Below, piece by piece: positions 17,135-26,551 of a stretch of DNA of 64,000 nt. Source of the DNA: CAVPUA01 sp963828015 (GTDB lineage Bacteria > Actinomycetota > Actinomycetes > Mycobacteriales > Jatrophihabitantaceae); contig CAWHCD010000002.1 of NCBI GenBank assembly GCA_963828015.1, forward strand, positions 124,001 through 188,000, in the 5' to 3' direction. Both the position numbers and the translations under genes were made by a program. Every line of letters begins with the position of its first letter. Position 1 is the first letter of the stretch. The notes beneath the pieces are model-generated. The model did no database searches. It was not told the origin of the DNA and saw nothing but the letters and a program-made list of their open reading frames with translations.

Positions 17135-18808
17135 ATGACTTATACCGTCGGAGTGGACTTCGGCACGCTTTCGGGCCGGGCCGTGGTGGTGCGTACGGCT
17201 GATGGCTGCGAGTTGGCCAGCAGCGTGTATGAGTACCCCGATGGCGTGATCGACACCCGGTTGCCGGGTACGACCGCGCGACTGCCGGGCGACTGGGCGC
17301 TGCAGAACCCGAACGACTGGCGCGGCGTGCTGCAGGTCGCCGTGCCCGCGGCGGTCCGCGCGAGCGGGGTGGATCCGGCCGAGATCGTCGCGATCGGCAC
17401 CGATTTCACCGCCTGCACGGTCTTACCCACCGATTCACTGGGCACCCCACTGTGCGAGGTGGCCGGGCTCGGTGACCGCCCGCATGCGTGGCCCAAGCTC
17501 TGGCGCCATCACGCCGCCCAGCCGCAGGCGGACCGGATCAACGCGCTCGCCCACCGACGCCACGAGCCCTGGATCGGCCGCTACGGGGGCAAGATCTCGG
17601 CCGAGTGGCAGTTCGCCAAGGCCCTGCAGCTGCTCGAGGAGGATCCCGAGACCTACGCGATGACCGCGCGCTGGATCGAGGCGGCCGACTGGATCGTCTG
17701 GCAGCTGACGGGCGCTGAGAGCCGTAACGCCTGCACGGCCGGGTACAAGGGGATCTATCAGGACGGGTCCTACCCGAGCCCGTCCTACCTCGGCGAGTTG
17801 CACCCCGACTTCGCCGACTTCGCGGCCACCCGGCTGGCCCATCCGCTCTCCCCACTCGGGGCGGTGGCCGGGCGGCTCACGGCGCAGGCCGCCCAGTGGA
17901 CCGGGTTGGTCGAAGGCACGGTCGTGGCGGTCGGCAACGTCGACGCTCACGTCAGTGCACCCGCGGCCCAGGCGGTCGGCCCCGGGCAGCTGCTCGCCGT
18001 CATGGGCACCTCGACCTGTCATGTCATGTCCTCCGACACGCTGGCCGAAGTTCCCGGGATGTGCGGCGTGGTCGACGGTGGCATCGTCGACGGCCGGTAC
18101 GGCTACGAAGCGGGCCAGAGCGGGGTCGGCGACATCCTGGCCTGGTGGGTCAACCACAACGTCCCTGATGCTTATCGGGACGCGGCCCAGGCGCGCGGCG
18201 AATCGCTGCACGACTATTTGAGCTACCTGGCCGCTGCGGCACCGGTCGGCGGCCACGGTCTGCTCGCGCTGGACTGGCACAGCGGCAATCGCAGCATCCT
18301 GGTCGACCACCGGCTGTCCGGCCTGATCGTGGGCCTGACCCTGGCCACGACGCCGGAGGAGATCTATCGGGCCCTGGTCGAGGCCACCGCGTTCGGCACC
18401 CGCCGCATCGTCGAGGCGTTCACCGAGAGCGGCGTCGAGGTCAATGAGGTCGTGGTGATCGGCGGCCTGTTGAAGAACGCGTCCATGATGCAGATCTACG
18501 CCGACGTTCTGGGCCGCCCGCTGTCGGTCGCGCTCAGCGATCAAGGTCCGGCCCTGGGCTCGGCCATCCACGCCGCGGTGGCCGCCGGCGCCTACCCCGA
18601 CGTGCCCGCCGCGGCCGAGTCGATGGGTCGCGTGCGGCGCGACGCCTACCGGCCCGATCCGCATCGTCATGAGGCATACACGGTGCTGTACGGGGAATAC
18701 GTGCGGTTGCACGACTACTTCGGCCACTCCGAACGCGAGGGCGGCAACGAGGTCATGCACCGCCTGCGCGCGCTCCGGGACACGCCCACAGACAAGGACA
18801 CCGAATGA
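17135..18808 (+). CDS. araB: L-ribulokinase
   Basis: A 557-residue FGGY-family sugar kinase that phosphorylates L-ribulose to L-ribulose 5-phosphate. VGVDFGTLSGRAVVV at the N-terminus is the phosphate-binding motif with the serine typical of ribulokinase. IGTDFTACTVLP, the GGKISAEW segment and the C-terminal VIGGLLKNASMMQIYADVLGRP (shown here as a split pattern VIGG...NASMMQIYADV) match AraB. It starts nine bases after araA, and its stop overlaps the araD start (ATGA). Confidence 0.96.
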   Translation: MTYTVGVDFGTLSGRAVVVRTADGCELASSVYEYPDGVIDTRLPGTTARLPGDWALQNPNDWRGVLQVAVPAAVRASGVDPAEIVAIGTDFTACTVLPTDSLGTPLCEVAGLGDRPHAWPKLWRHHAAQPQADRINALAHRRHEPWIGRYGGKISAEWQFAKALQLLEEDPETYAMTARWIEAADWIVWQLTGAESRNACTAGYKGIYQDGSYPSPSYLGELHPDFADFAATRLAHPLSPLGAVAGRLTAQAAQWTGLVEGTVVAVGNVDAHVSAPAAQAVGPGQLLAVMGTSTCHVMSSDTLAEVPGMCGVVDGGIVDGRYGYEAGQSGVGDILAWWVNHNVPDAYRDAAQARGESLHDYLSYLAAAAPVGGHGLLALDWHSGNRSILVDHRLSGLIVGLTLATTPEEIYRALVEATAFGTRRIVEAFTESGVEVNEVVVIGGLLKNASMMQIYADVLGRPLSVALSDQGPALGSAIHAAVAAGAYPDVPAAAESMGRVRRDAYRPDPHRHEAYTVLYGEYVRLHDYFGHSEREGGNEVMHRLRALRDTPTDKDTE

Positions 18809-19485
18809 CCGGGTTGCCCACCGTGGCCGAGGCCCGCGAGCAGCTGGCCCGGCTGCACGCCGAACTCGTGCGCTACCAGCTGGTCGTCTGGACGGCCGGA
18901 AACGTCTCTGCCCGGGCCCGGGACGAGAGCGGGCGCTCCGTCATGGTCATCAAGCCGTCCGGGGTGTCCTATGACGAGCTGAGCGCCGAGACGATGGTCG
19001 TCTGCGACCTGGACGGCAGCGTGCTCGGCGGCGACCTGGTGCCCTCGAGTGACACGGCGGCGCACGCCTACGTCTATCGCCACCGAGACGACGTCGGCGG
19101 GGTCGTGCATACGCATTCGACGTATGCCTGCGCGTGGGCCGCCCGCGCCGAACCGATCCCGTGCGTCCTGACCGCCATGGCTGACGAGTTCGGCGGCCCG
19201 ATCCCGGTGGCGCCCTTCGCGCCCATCGGCGATGACTCCATCGGCCGGGCCATCGTCGACACCCTCGCCGGCTCGCGATCACCGGCCGTGCTCACCGCCA
19301 ACCACGGCGTCTTCACGGTCGGGGCGAGCGCGGCCAACGCGGTCAAGGCCGCGGTCATGTGCGAGGACGTCGCGCGCACCATTCACCTTTCGCGACAGCT
19401 CGGCGAACCGCAGTCACTGCTGCCGGCCCAGATCGACGGCCTCTACGAGCGATATCAGAAGGTCTACGGACAGGGCGATCGATAG
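18805..19485 (+). CDS. araD: L-ribulose-5-phosphate 4-epimerase
   Basis: A 226-residue class II aldolase-fold epimerase that makes D-xylulose 5-phosphate for the pentose phosphate pathway. The zinc site HTHST is present, with GNVSARAR and MVIKPSGVSYDEL as phosphate and substrate segments, and NHGVFTVG near the C-terminus. The start overlaps araB by four bases. This completes the A-B-D pathway. No araE, araFGH or other transporter gene adjoins it. Confidence 0.95.
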   Translation: MTGLPTVAEAREQLARLHAELVRYQLVVWTAGNVSARARDESGRSVMVIKPSGVSYDELSAETMVVCDLDGSVLGGDLVPSSDTAAHAYVYRHRDDVGGVVHTHSTYACAWAARAEPIPCVLTAMADEFGGPIPVAPFAPIGDDSIGRAIVDTLAGSRSPAVLTANHGVFTVGASAANAVKAAVMCEDVARTIHLSRQLGEPQSLLPAQIDGLYERYQKVYGQGDR

Positions 19486-19512
19486 GCCTTCAAGGCCTGA
19501 CACCATTGCCCC

Positions 19513-20553
19513 ATGCCGACCCGACCCGCCATGACCGACGTCGCCGCACTGGCCGGTGTGTCTCATCAGACGGTCTCTCGGGTGATCAACAACCACCCGC
19601 ACGTCAGCGTCGCAACCCGGACGCGCGTGGAGCAGGCCATCGGTGCGCTGGGTTACCGACCCAACCGCACCGCGAAGGCGCTGGCCACGGGTCGTTCGCA
19701 GCTGCTCGGAGTGATAGCTCAGACCTCCTCGCTCTATGGGCCGGTGTCGTTGCTGGCTTCCTTCGAGCAGGCGTCGGCCCAAGCCGGTTACGCCGTGAGC
19801 GTGGCCAGCGTCGTCGCACTGACGCCCGAGGCGCTCGCCGCGGCGGTGAACCGGCAGCTGGATCAGGATGTCGCCGCCATCGTCGTGATCGCCCCTGTGG
19901 CCTCGGCGCAGCGGGCCCTGGCCGGCGTTCCGGTCGAGGTCCCGCTCGTGGTCATCGACGGCGATCCGGCCAGCGGGGCGCAGACGGTCACGGTGGATCA
20001 AGCCGAAGGCGCCCGCCTCGCCACGCAGCACCTGCTCGATGCGGGGCACCGCAACGTCTGGCACGTCGCCGGCCCGCCCGGCTGGTTCGACAGCGTGGGG
20101 CGGATCGCCGGCTGGCGGCGCACGTTGGTCAAGGCGGGCATCAAGCCCCCGCCGCTGCTCAGAGGTGATTGGAGCGCCGCCTCGGGCTATCAGGCCGGTC
20201 TGAAACTGGCCGCGATGCCGGAAGTCACGGCGGTATTCGCGGCCAACGACCACTTGGCGCTCGGCGTCCTGCGCGCCCTGGCCGAGAATGATCGCGCCGT
20301 CCCCGCGGACGTGTCCCTGGTCGGCTTCGACGACGTGCCCGAGGCCGCGTACTACGCCACTGCGCTCACCACGATTCGTCCCGACTTCGGCACGGTAGGT
20401 CTTCGGGCGCTCGAGCTGCTTCTCGACAAGCTCGACCGACAATCGACGTCCACGCAGCACGCGGCCATCGCGCCGACCCTGATCAGCCGCGCGAGCGTCG
20501 CCGCCCCACCGCCGCGAGCCGTCACGGCCAGGCGAGGAACCCCGCGGCGCTGA
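19513..20553 (+). CDS. LacI family transcriptional regulator
   Basis: 346 residues. Helix-turn-helix MTDVAALAGVSHQTVSRVIN, hinge LGYRPNRTAKALATGRS, and a full effector domain ending in VSLVGFDDVPEA with TTIRPDF. It begins 27 bp after araD on the same strand and probably belongs to the arabinose transcript, giving this unit two LacI regulators, one at each end. The gap contains a short AGGCCT inverted repeat (19487-19501). The gene ends one base from the convergent oxidoreductase stop. The residues after 325 are proline/arginine-rich and not part of the fold. Confidence 0.92.
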   Translation: MPTRPAMTDVAALAGVSHQTVSRVINNHPHVSVATRTRVEQAIGALGYRPNRTAKALATGRSQLLGVIAQTSSLYGPVSLLASFEQASAQAGYAVSVASVVALTPEALAAAVNRQLDQDVAAIVVIAPVASAQRALAGVPVEVPLVVIDGDPASGAQTVTVDQAEGARLATQHLLDAGHRNVWHVAGPPGWFDSVGRIAGWRRTLVKAGIKPPPLLRGDWSAASGYQAGLKLAAMPEVTAVFAANDHLALGVLRALAENDRAVPADVSLVGFDDVPEAAYYATALTTIRPDFGTVGLRALELLLDKLDRQSTSTQHAAIAPTLISRASVAAPPPRAVTARRGTPRR

Positions 20554-20554
20554 A

Positions 20555-21568
20555 TTAACGACCTGCTTGACCCGCGTCCGCTGCGAGGACCATCTTGCGG
20601 GTGCGATCGAGCAGCTCCAGGATGCGGATGCTCTCCGCCAGCGGGTGGAGATCGTGCTGGACCTGTCCGGCGAGGATCGCCGTATTCACCGCCTCGAGCA
20701 TTGGGACGTAGCCGAAGCCGGTCAGGGGATGTTCGAGCACGACCGGCCGAAACAACGCGTCGGGGATCGTTCCCGCGTGGCGTTCATAGCGCGCGGCCGC
20801 CATGAACGGCGCCGCGATCGTGAGCCAGCCGGCCGTGCCGTGGATGGACGCGTTCGGCTCGAGGTACTCGACCATCGATGTGCTCAGCTGCGCGAACTGA
20901 CCGCCGGGATACTCGAAGGTGATGTGTGCGGCGAGGTCGACGCCGTCGTCGCGGACGGTTCCGATCGCGTGAATGGCGGTGGGTTCGCCGAGAGCATCGA
21001 CGGCCAGCGTCACCGGGTAGATCGCCTGGTCGAGGATGTTGCTACTAACGCGCTCGCGCGACCAGCGCGGCGAGTCGGGCGCGCCGAAGGGCAGACCGAA
21101 GGATGCGCGCACGCTGCGCACCGTGCCGACAGATCCCGCGCTGACTTCGGCCAGCACGGCGCGGTAGGTGGGACTGAACTTCATCCACATGGCCTCCATC
21201 GCGAAGGTCCCACTCGCCGCTGCCGCCTCGGCGATCTGTTCGCCCTCGGCGGCATCGACCGCGAGTGGCTTCTCGATGAGGACGTGCTTTCCGGCCGCAA
21301 GCGCCCGGATGGCGATCGCGGCGTGCGTCACGTGCGGGGTGGCGATGTAGACGACCTCAACCTCGGGGTCGGCCAACAGATCGCGTAGGTCGGCATAGCT
21401 GCGCTCGAAGCCGTATTTGGCCGCGAACGCTTCTGCCTTGGCCAGTTCGCGCGAGAGAACGCCTACCCGCGTCACTTCCAGGAGCGCCAGGTCCGAGCTG
21501 ACGTAGCCGGACACGTCCCCGGTTCCGATGACCGCCCATCCCGGCCTGGCGCGATCCTTGGCGCTCAT
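20555..21568 (-). CDS. Gfo/Idh/MocA family oxidoreductase
   Basis: A 337-residue NAD(P)-dependent dehydrogenase. The Rossmann fold begins WAVIGTGDVSG, the conserved lysine is in HVLIEKPLAV, and AMWMKFSPTY together with GYVPMLEAVNTAI resemble the dihydrodiol dehydrogenase-like branch. Substrates in the family are sugars, inositols or diols. It is on the minus strand next to the TauD-like dioxygenase (48 bp apart), so a joint role in one catabolic route is plausible. Confidence 0.88.
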   Translation of the reverse strand: MSAKDRARPGWAVIGTGDVSGYVSSDLALLEVTRVGVLSRELAKAEAFAAKYGFERSYADLRDLLADPEVEVVYIATPHVTHAAIAIRALAAGKHVLIEKPLAVDAAEGEQIAEAAAASGTFAMEAMWMKFSPTYRAVLAEVSAGSVGTVRSVRASFGLPFGAPDSPRWSRERVSSNILDQAIYPVTLAVDALGEPTAIHAIGTVRDDGVDLAAHITFEYPGGQFAQLSTSMVEYLEPNASIHGTAGWLTIAAPFMAAARYERHAGTIPDALFRPVVLEHPLTGFGYVPMLEAVNTAILAGQVQHDLHPLAESIRILELLDRTRKMVLAADAGQAGR

Positions 21569-21616
21569 CGGCCCCCTCGAGGCTCAGGGTGGGTGACGGC
21601 AGTGGGCAGTTGCCGC

Positions 21617-22450
21617 TCAGACGATCGCTTCGTCGCCAACCAGGATCGTCCGCAGCATCTCGCGGGGGGAGTCGGAGTCGTAGGGAAGCACGCGATGAAC
21701 CACGCCGCGGTTGTCCCACACGACGACGTCACCCACGGTCCATTCGTGGCGGTACACCTTCTCGGGCACGGTCGTGCGCTCGAGCAGCTCCTTGAGCAGA
21801 GCCCGACCTTGCTCCTCGTCCATGCCTACCACGTGGTCCGCCGTCCCGCCGAGCACGAGTGACTTGCGGCCCGAGTGATGGCGCCAGACCAGTGGCTGTT
21901 CGCGGCTGGGTGAGTTGACCCAGGCGGCCTCCTGCTCCGGAGTCGGATTGGGGGTCACCTGGCGAATCGTGGCCGCGACCGAGTGCAGCACCCGGTAGTC
22001 ATCGAAGGCTTCCCGTTCAGCCGCGGTCAGGGAGTCGTAGCCCGCGTAGGTGCTGGCCCATTCGGTCTGGCCGCCCTGATCGGCCAGTACGTGGGCGGTG
22101 AGGACGGTCGCCTTCTGCGGGTTCTGGCCATTGGGCAGCGTCGTACCGTCGATGTGCCAGTTGAAGGTGCCCTTCAGATACTCCGCCGCCGGGTTCCGAT
22201 CCGGATTCAGCGTGATCCGGAAGATGCCGTCAACGCCGGACCCGAAGTCGACCTCGCCGAGCAGCGACGCGAAGGCCACCTGCTGCTCAGGTTCGAGGAA
22301 CAGTTCGCGAAAGACCAGGACACCGTTGTCCTCGAGTGCGGCCAACAGCTGTTCGCCGAGCTGTTCGTCGTGGGCGATTGCGTCACGGTCCAAGCCGATG
22401 ACCTCGGCGCCGATGGTGTCGGTCAGCTTCTGGATCGTCAATTCCGCCAT
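21617..22450 (-). CDS. TauD/TfdA family Fe(II)/2-oxoglutarate dioxygenase
   Basis: 277 residues. The iron site is H99 and D101 (NWHIDGTTLP) with H252 (GVVHRVLPYD), and an arginine about 11-15 residues later (PREMLRT) binds 2-oxoglutarate. That is the complete TauD/TfdA signature, so it is probably active. Family substrates include taurine, aryloxyacetates and alkyl sulfates, all hydroxylated next to the leaving group. The MFS exporter and Gfo/Idh neighbours do not narrow it further. No signal peptide. Confidence 0.88.
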   Translation of the reverse strand: MAELTIQKLTDTIGAEVIGLDRDAIAHDEQLGEQLLAALEDNGVLVFRELFLEPEQQVAFASLLGEVDFGSGVDGIFRITLNPDRNPAAEYLKGTFNWHIDGTTLPNGQNPQKATVLTAHVLADQGGQTEWASTYAGYDSLTAAEREAFDDYRVLHSVAATIRQVTPNPTPEQEAAWVNSPSREQPLVWRHHSGRKSLVLGGTADHVVGMDEEQGRALLKELLERTTVPEKVYRHEWTVGDVVVWDNRGVVHRVLPYDSDSPREMLRTILVGDEAIV

Positions 22451-22517
22451 CTGCGGTTCCCCTCAAGTGAGAGACTAACTATCGTTTCTGTCGCTTCAAA
22501 AGTCAACGGTTCCGGCG

Positions 22518-23957
22518 CTAGATCGCCACCGCTTCGGTGGCCTTGGCTTCCGTCTCCACGTCTACCGACGTCGCCGCCCCCTTGCGTCCGTCGCGAATGC
22601 CGAGGGACAGCAGTACAGCCACCATCGCCAGAGCCGCCGTCAGCAGGTACACCCGGACGTAGGGGCCGGAGGTCACTGCGTTGGCGGCCAGCGAGGTGAA
22701 CAGCCCGATGCCGACGACCTGCCCGATCTGCATCGAGGTCTGCTGCAGCGAGGTCGCCAACCCGAAGTCCTCCTCGGTGACAGCGTGGCCCATCGACGAC
22801 ACCAGGGCCGGGGACGTGTGCCCGAAGGCCCAGCCGCTGAGCGGGAGCGCGATCGCCAGGATGATGGCACTCTCCCGCGAAGCGCCGAGCGCAAATCCGG
22901 CCAGGATGACCGCCAGTGCCGTGGCCGAATAGATGATGAGCTTGCGCTCGCCGAAGCGGGTGCCCAGGCGGGCCGCCACCGGTGCGGCCAGCATGACGAA
23001 TCCGGCCCGCGGCACGCTGATGGCCGAGGTGCTGCCGGCCGAGAACCCCATGACCGACTCCAGCAACAACGGCGTGATGACGAAGTTGCCCATCCAGCTG
23101 GCGCCGAGCAAGAACGTGACCGCGCTGACCAGCTGGGTGTTGCGCTGGGACAACACCTGCAGCGGAAGGAGCGGGGCGCTCGAGCGCTTCTCGATAAGAA
23201 TCAGGGCGGCCAGCCCGATGGGGAACACGATCAGCGAGATGACCGATATGGGGTTCAGGCCCCACACGCCGAGCCGGTTGATGCCGAACGTCAGCGCAAA
23301 GATCGTGACGGCCAGTGCTATCGCCCCGGGCAGGTCGATCGGGATGCGAACGCGCTCGCCCCGGTCGCGGGGCAACACGATCAGCGCCGCCGTCAGCGCG
23401 GCGGCGACCAGGACGGCTTCGGCCAGGAAGATCGGTCGCCAGCCGAACCAGTCGACGAGCGGGCCGCCGATGACGACTCCGATCGCGGCCGCCGAGGCCG
23501 TGACGCCTGACGCCAGTGAAGCCGCGCGCACCCGTTCACCGGCCGGGAAACAGCGGAAGAGGATCGCGAAACTAGCGGGTACGGTCGCGGCGGCGCCGAC
23601 CTGGGACAGCGTGCGGAAGATGATGAGGCTGGCCGCGCTCCAGGCCATGGCCGTCAGCACGGCGAAGGTGCCGGCGACGATCATGCCGATCACGTACAGC
23701 AGCCGGTGCCCGCGCAGGTCGCCCAGGCGGCCCAGCACCGGCGTGGCAACCGCGGCAGCCAGTAACGGGGCCGTGGTCACCCAGGTGACCGTGGCCGGCT
23801 GCGAATGCAGGTCGATCGCGATGGAGGCGATCGAGATGGTGAGGATCGTGGCCGGAAACATGACCGAGAACATGCCGATCAGGCAGGCGAGCAGCACCCA
23901 CCGCCGGTGCTTGGCGTCCATCACCGTTGCCGAGTCCACGTCTACGCCCGTTCGCAC
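22518..23957 (-). CDS. MFS transporter, DHA2-like drug/metabolite exporter
   Basis: 479 residues with about 14 hydrophobic segments. Motif A (LGRLGDLRGHRLLY) follows helix 2, and GVVIGGPLVDWFGWRPIFLAEA carries the antiporter motif C region and the conserved WRPIF. The DHA2 drug:H+ antiporter family exports drugs or metabolites. It follows the dioxygenase gene region with 67 bp between, on the same strand. The C-terminal tail is short, charged and cytosolic. Confidence 0.9.
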   Translation of the reverse strand: MRTGVDVDSATVMDAKHRRWVLLACLIGMFSVMFPATILTISIASIAIDLHSQPATVTWVTTAPLLAAAVATPVLGRLGDLRGHRLLYVIGMIVAGTFAVLTAMAWSAASLIIFRTLSQVGAAATVPASFAILFRCFPAGERVRAASLASGVTASAAAIGVVIGGPLVDWFGWRPIFLAEAVLVAAALTAALIVLPRDRGERVRIPIDLPGAIALAVTIFALTFGINRLGVWGLNPISVISLIVFPIGLAALILIEKRSSAPLLPLQVLSQRNTQLVSAVTFLLGASWMGNFVITPLLLESVMGFSAGSTSAISVPRAGFVMLAAPVAARLGTRFGERKLIIYSATALAVILAGFALGASRESAIILAIALPLSGWAFGHTSPALVSSMGHAVTEEDFGLATSLQQTSMQIGQVVGIGLFTSLAANAVTSGPYVRVYLLTAALAMVAVLLSLGIRDGRKGAATSVDVETEAKATEAVAI

Positions 23958-24037
23958 CCTGAGAGCATTCCTTAACCGGGCGCGGATCGGCGCCGATCAT
24001 TGCGCGTCTCACAGACGCTCGACCTCGGCTTGGTCGG

Positions 24038-24517
24038 TTACTTCTTGACCCAGCCGCGTTCGTACCAAACCGTCTTGAGCAGTCGTACGGATACGCCCCA
24101 GGTCTCGATGTAGGTGACGCCTTCGGGGCCGGAGGTCATGGTGTACGGGGTGCCGGCGCGGCTGGTGAAGAAGTTGCCCGGCTTGACGATCACCGACTCC
24201 TCGTGGCCTTCCTCGCCGTACTCGATCTTGTACTCGCCCTGGAACACGATGATCGTCTCGTCGATGTTGTGCTCGTGGCGCGGCACGGTGAAGTTGGGGA
24301 CGTTGCGCAGCGGGTTGCGGTTGAAGCCCGGGACGTCGATCGGCTTGGTGCAGATCAACATGTTGTCGGCGAAGGTCGCATCGAAGTCGATCGGTGCGTC
24401 GCGCAGCAGTCCACCGCCGGCCCAGAGGTAGGTGGGGTAGTCGCCCTGGTTCGGCATCGCCTCAACCATCGAGACCCAACCCTCGTCACTTACCAAACTC
24501 GCATGCACAAGGCTCAT
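24038..24517 (-). CDS. Cupin domain protein
   Basis: A 159-residue single cupin. The metal motif 1 is visible as PRHEHNIDETIIVFQGEY (H-x-H with a downstream E), and motif 2 as VKPGNFFTSRAGTPYTMTSG. The C-terminal GPEGVTYIETWGVSVRLLKT is shared almost word for word with the cupin at 24643. It may be a small dioxygenase, isomerase or sugar-binding protein. It is divergent from its paralogue, with 125 bp of shared promoter region. Confidence 0.85.
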   Translation of the reverse strand: MSLVHASLVSDEGWVSMVEAMPNQGDYPTYLWAGGGLLRDAPIDFDATFADNMLICTKPIDVPGFNRNPLRNVPNFTVPRHEHNIDETIIVFQGEYKIEYGEEGHEESVIVKPGNFFTSRAGTPYTMTSGPEGVTYIETWGVSVRLLKTVWYERGWVKK

Positions 24518-24642
24518 GAACCGCAGGCTAGCCGACTACGCGACGTCGGGCTACGGATGCCTTCTCACTGAGCGGGACGCTGTTTCGACTACTGGGACGG
24601 CGCGATTGACTCGCTACCCCGACAACGACCACTATCCATGCC

Positions 24643-25101
24643 ATGCCAATTTCGTTCTTCGACTTCCGCGACGGCCAGGGGTGGGAGCCGATCACCTTCG
24701 ACGCCGATGACCCCAACAACTACTGGGACGACAACGGGGTCATCAGAGCCCTCGAGGACGCCCCGTTCAACTTCGGCGCGACCCTCAACGGCGCCCTGGA
24801 ACACTCGACCAAGGTCGAGACCGCGTTCCAATGGCGCGGACGGCAACTGGCCCCCGGACGCACCCTGCCCACCCACCACCACAACGTCCGCCAACTCATG
24901 ATCATCGTGGCCGGCACCGTGACCGTCCACGCCGCCGGAGAAACCCTCACCCTGGGCGAAGACGAGTTCTGGATCGCCGAAACCGGAGTCCCCTACAGCC
25001 TCACCGCCGGACCCGAAGGCGTCATCTACCTCGAATCCTGGGACGCCCCACTCACCACGATCGAGTACTACTGGCACGACGACGCCGCCTGGTCGCGCTA
25101 G
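24643..25101 (+). CDS. Cupin domain protein, paralogue of the divergent cupin
   Basis: A 152-residue cupin with metal histidines in PTHHHNVRQLMIIVAG and a second motif LGEDEFWIAETGVPYSLTAG. The tail GPEGVIYLESWDAPLTTIEY aligns with GPEGVTYIETWGVSVRLLKT of the divergent gene, so the two arose by duplication. The N-terminal FFDFRDGQGWEPITFDADDP differs. It ends 24 bases before a long hairpin and converges on the solute-binding protein at 25223. Function unknown beyond the fold. Confidence 0.83.
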   Translation: MPISFFDFRDGQGWEPITFDADDPNNYWDDNGVIRALEDAPFNFGATLNGALEHSTKVETAFQWRGRQLAPGRTLPTHHHNVRQLMIIVAGTVTVHAAGETLTLGEDEFWIAETGVPYSLTAGPEGVIYLESWDAPLTTIEYYWHDDAAWSR

Positions 25102-25124
25102 GAGTCCATCCCACCGGCACCCAC

Positions 25125-25174
25125 GAAGGCGTGCTCGATGTCTGGCCGAGAGGCCGGACATCGAGCACGCCTTC
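25125..25174. terminator. 23-bp inverted repeat between convergent genes
   Basis: The arm 25125-25147 (begins GAAGGCGTGCTCGATGTC) pairs with 25152-25174 around a four-base loop, with one G-T wobble. It lies just after the cupin stop and before the stop of the Liv-type binding protein on the other strand, so it is a likely bidirectional terminator. Confidence 0.85.
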
Positions 25175-25222
25175 AGTATGTCGTCGGCCAGCCGTAGCTA
25201 GCTGACCGACGACAAACTGACG

Positions 25223-26491
25223 TCAGCCCGATGACACGTTGGGAAGGATCGTTCCGCACAAGGGAGCCGCTCCGGAGACCACGTGGAACGATGTGCCCTG
25301 GTATTGGGTGTACCAGTAGCAGTTGTCGGCTCCTTGCCCGCCTAGATTTCGAGCACTCATCGCGAAGCTGAGTGTGTGGGTGCCCCACAACCCGGCTGCG
25401 TTGTAGTTGGTAATGCCGAGCATCGCCGTGGTGAAAGCGGCCGGGGTGGGGTTGGCACCGGCGGCCTTGAGCCCTTGAACGACGGCGTCGACCGAGAGAT
25501 ATCCGTAGTACTCGGTCGTGCCGGGGTTGGTGTCCGCGCCGACGGACTTCAACGCGGCCTGGAACTTCTGGGTTGCCGCATCGTTCATCTCGATCGGTTC
25601 ATAGACGCTGGTGAAGTACGCGTTCTGAGCCAGCGAGGCCGCATTCGGGCCGGCGAGGGCGAGGTCATTGCCGTAGCCGGCGTAAAGCAGCGGAACCTTC
25701 AGGATGAGTCCTTGTTGTTTGGCTTCGCTCAGCAGAGCGAAGTTCGTGGCCTGGTCCATGAGCGCGGTGAACCCGTTGACGCCGGCGTTCTTCATCGCCA
25801 GGATTTCTGGAGCCACGTTGGTGTCCCCGAAGGGGAACTGGGTGTTCTGGTAGCCGACCTTCAACCCGATGCTCTGCGCGGCGATGGCCGTGCTCTTGGC
25901 CGTCAACGAAGATGCGGGAGAGGCGCCGAAGCCCAGTACAGCGATATTCGTGGCGCCCTCCTTCTGGAAGAACAAGGCAGGTGTTGTTTCGACCTTGGTA
26001 TAGATGGGATAGCCGAATACCGAGAACATGTTCGAGCTGGTGGACCACTCGGTGCTGTCGATCGCGGCTCCGACCACGGGTACGTTCTTCGACGTCAGGT
26101 ACGGCGCTACGGCTTGAGTGAAGCTCGAGATGGCCAGGACGGCGAACACCTTGTCCTGCTCGACCAACTTTTTCGCCGCGGCCAAGGCGCCGGCGGCGGT
26201 GGACTGGGTGTCGGCCGTGACGTACTTGATGTTGTAACCCTCTGATGCGGCCAAGCTGATGCCGGCCTTGACCGAGTCGGGAAGGTTCTTGGTGGTCGCC
26301 GCGGCGGGTCCGCTCAGGTCGGCGAACAAGCCGACCGTATACGTCGGGCCCGAGGGCTTAGAGGAGGAGCCAGCTGTACCGCTGTTCTTGCTGCTGCTGC
26401 AAGCCGTCACCAGTAGGACGGTCGCCGCGAGGATCGCGGCGCCCCGTCTCCAATGGGTGCCGGCACCGCGGGCTGAACGAGATCGGACCAT
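25223..26491 (-). CDS. Liv-type ABC transporter substrate-binding lipoprotein
   Basis: 422 residues. The start at 26491 (MVRSRSARGAG) gives an arginine-rich n-region, a hydrophobic core and lipobox LLVTAC with C31 lipidated; an upstream in-frame start would add 20 residues before the signal. The mature part is a Peripla_BP_6 fold (YTVGLFADLSGPAAATTKN; VFAVLAISSFTQAVAPYL). It is the last gene of the minus-strand importer cluster, 60 bp after the ATPase gene. Family ligands are branched-chain amino acids, amides, urea or aromatic acids; the ligand here is not evident. Confidence 0.9.
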   Translation of the reverse strand: MVRSRSARGAGTHWRRGAAILAATVLLVTACSSSKNSGTAGSSSKPSGPTYTVGLFADLSGPAAATTKNLPDSVKAGISLAASEGYNIKYVTADTQSTAAGALAAAKKLVEQDKVFAVLAISSFTQAVAPYLTSKNVPVVGAAIDSTEWSTSSNMFSVFGYPIYTKVETTPALFFQKEGATNIAVLGFGASPASSLTAKSTAIAAQSIGLKVGYQNTQFPFGDTNVAPEILAMKNAGVNGFTALMDQATNFALLSEAKQQGLILKVPLLYAGYGNDLALAGPNAASLAQNAYFTSVYEPIEMNDAATQKFQAALKSVGADTNPGTTEYYGYLSVDAVVQGLKAAGANPTPAAFTTAMLGITNYNAAGLWGTHTLSFAMSARNLGGQGADNCYWYTQYQGTSFHVVSGAAPLCGTILPNVSSG

Positions 26492-26551
26492 AGCTAGGTC
26501 ACGCACCTTCCATGTCGTTAGTGAATCGGGTGAACGCCGACGGGTAACCAT

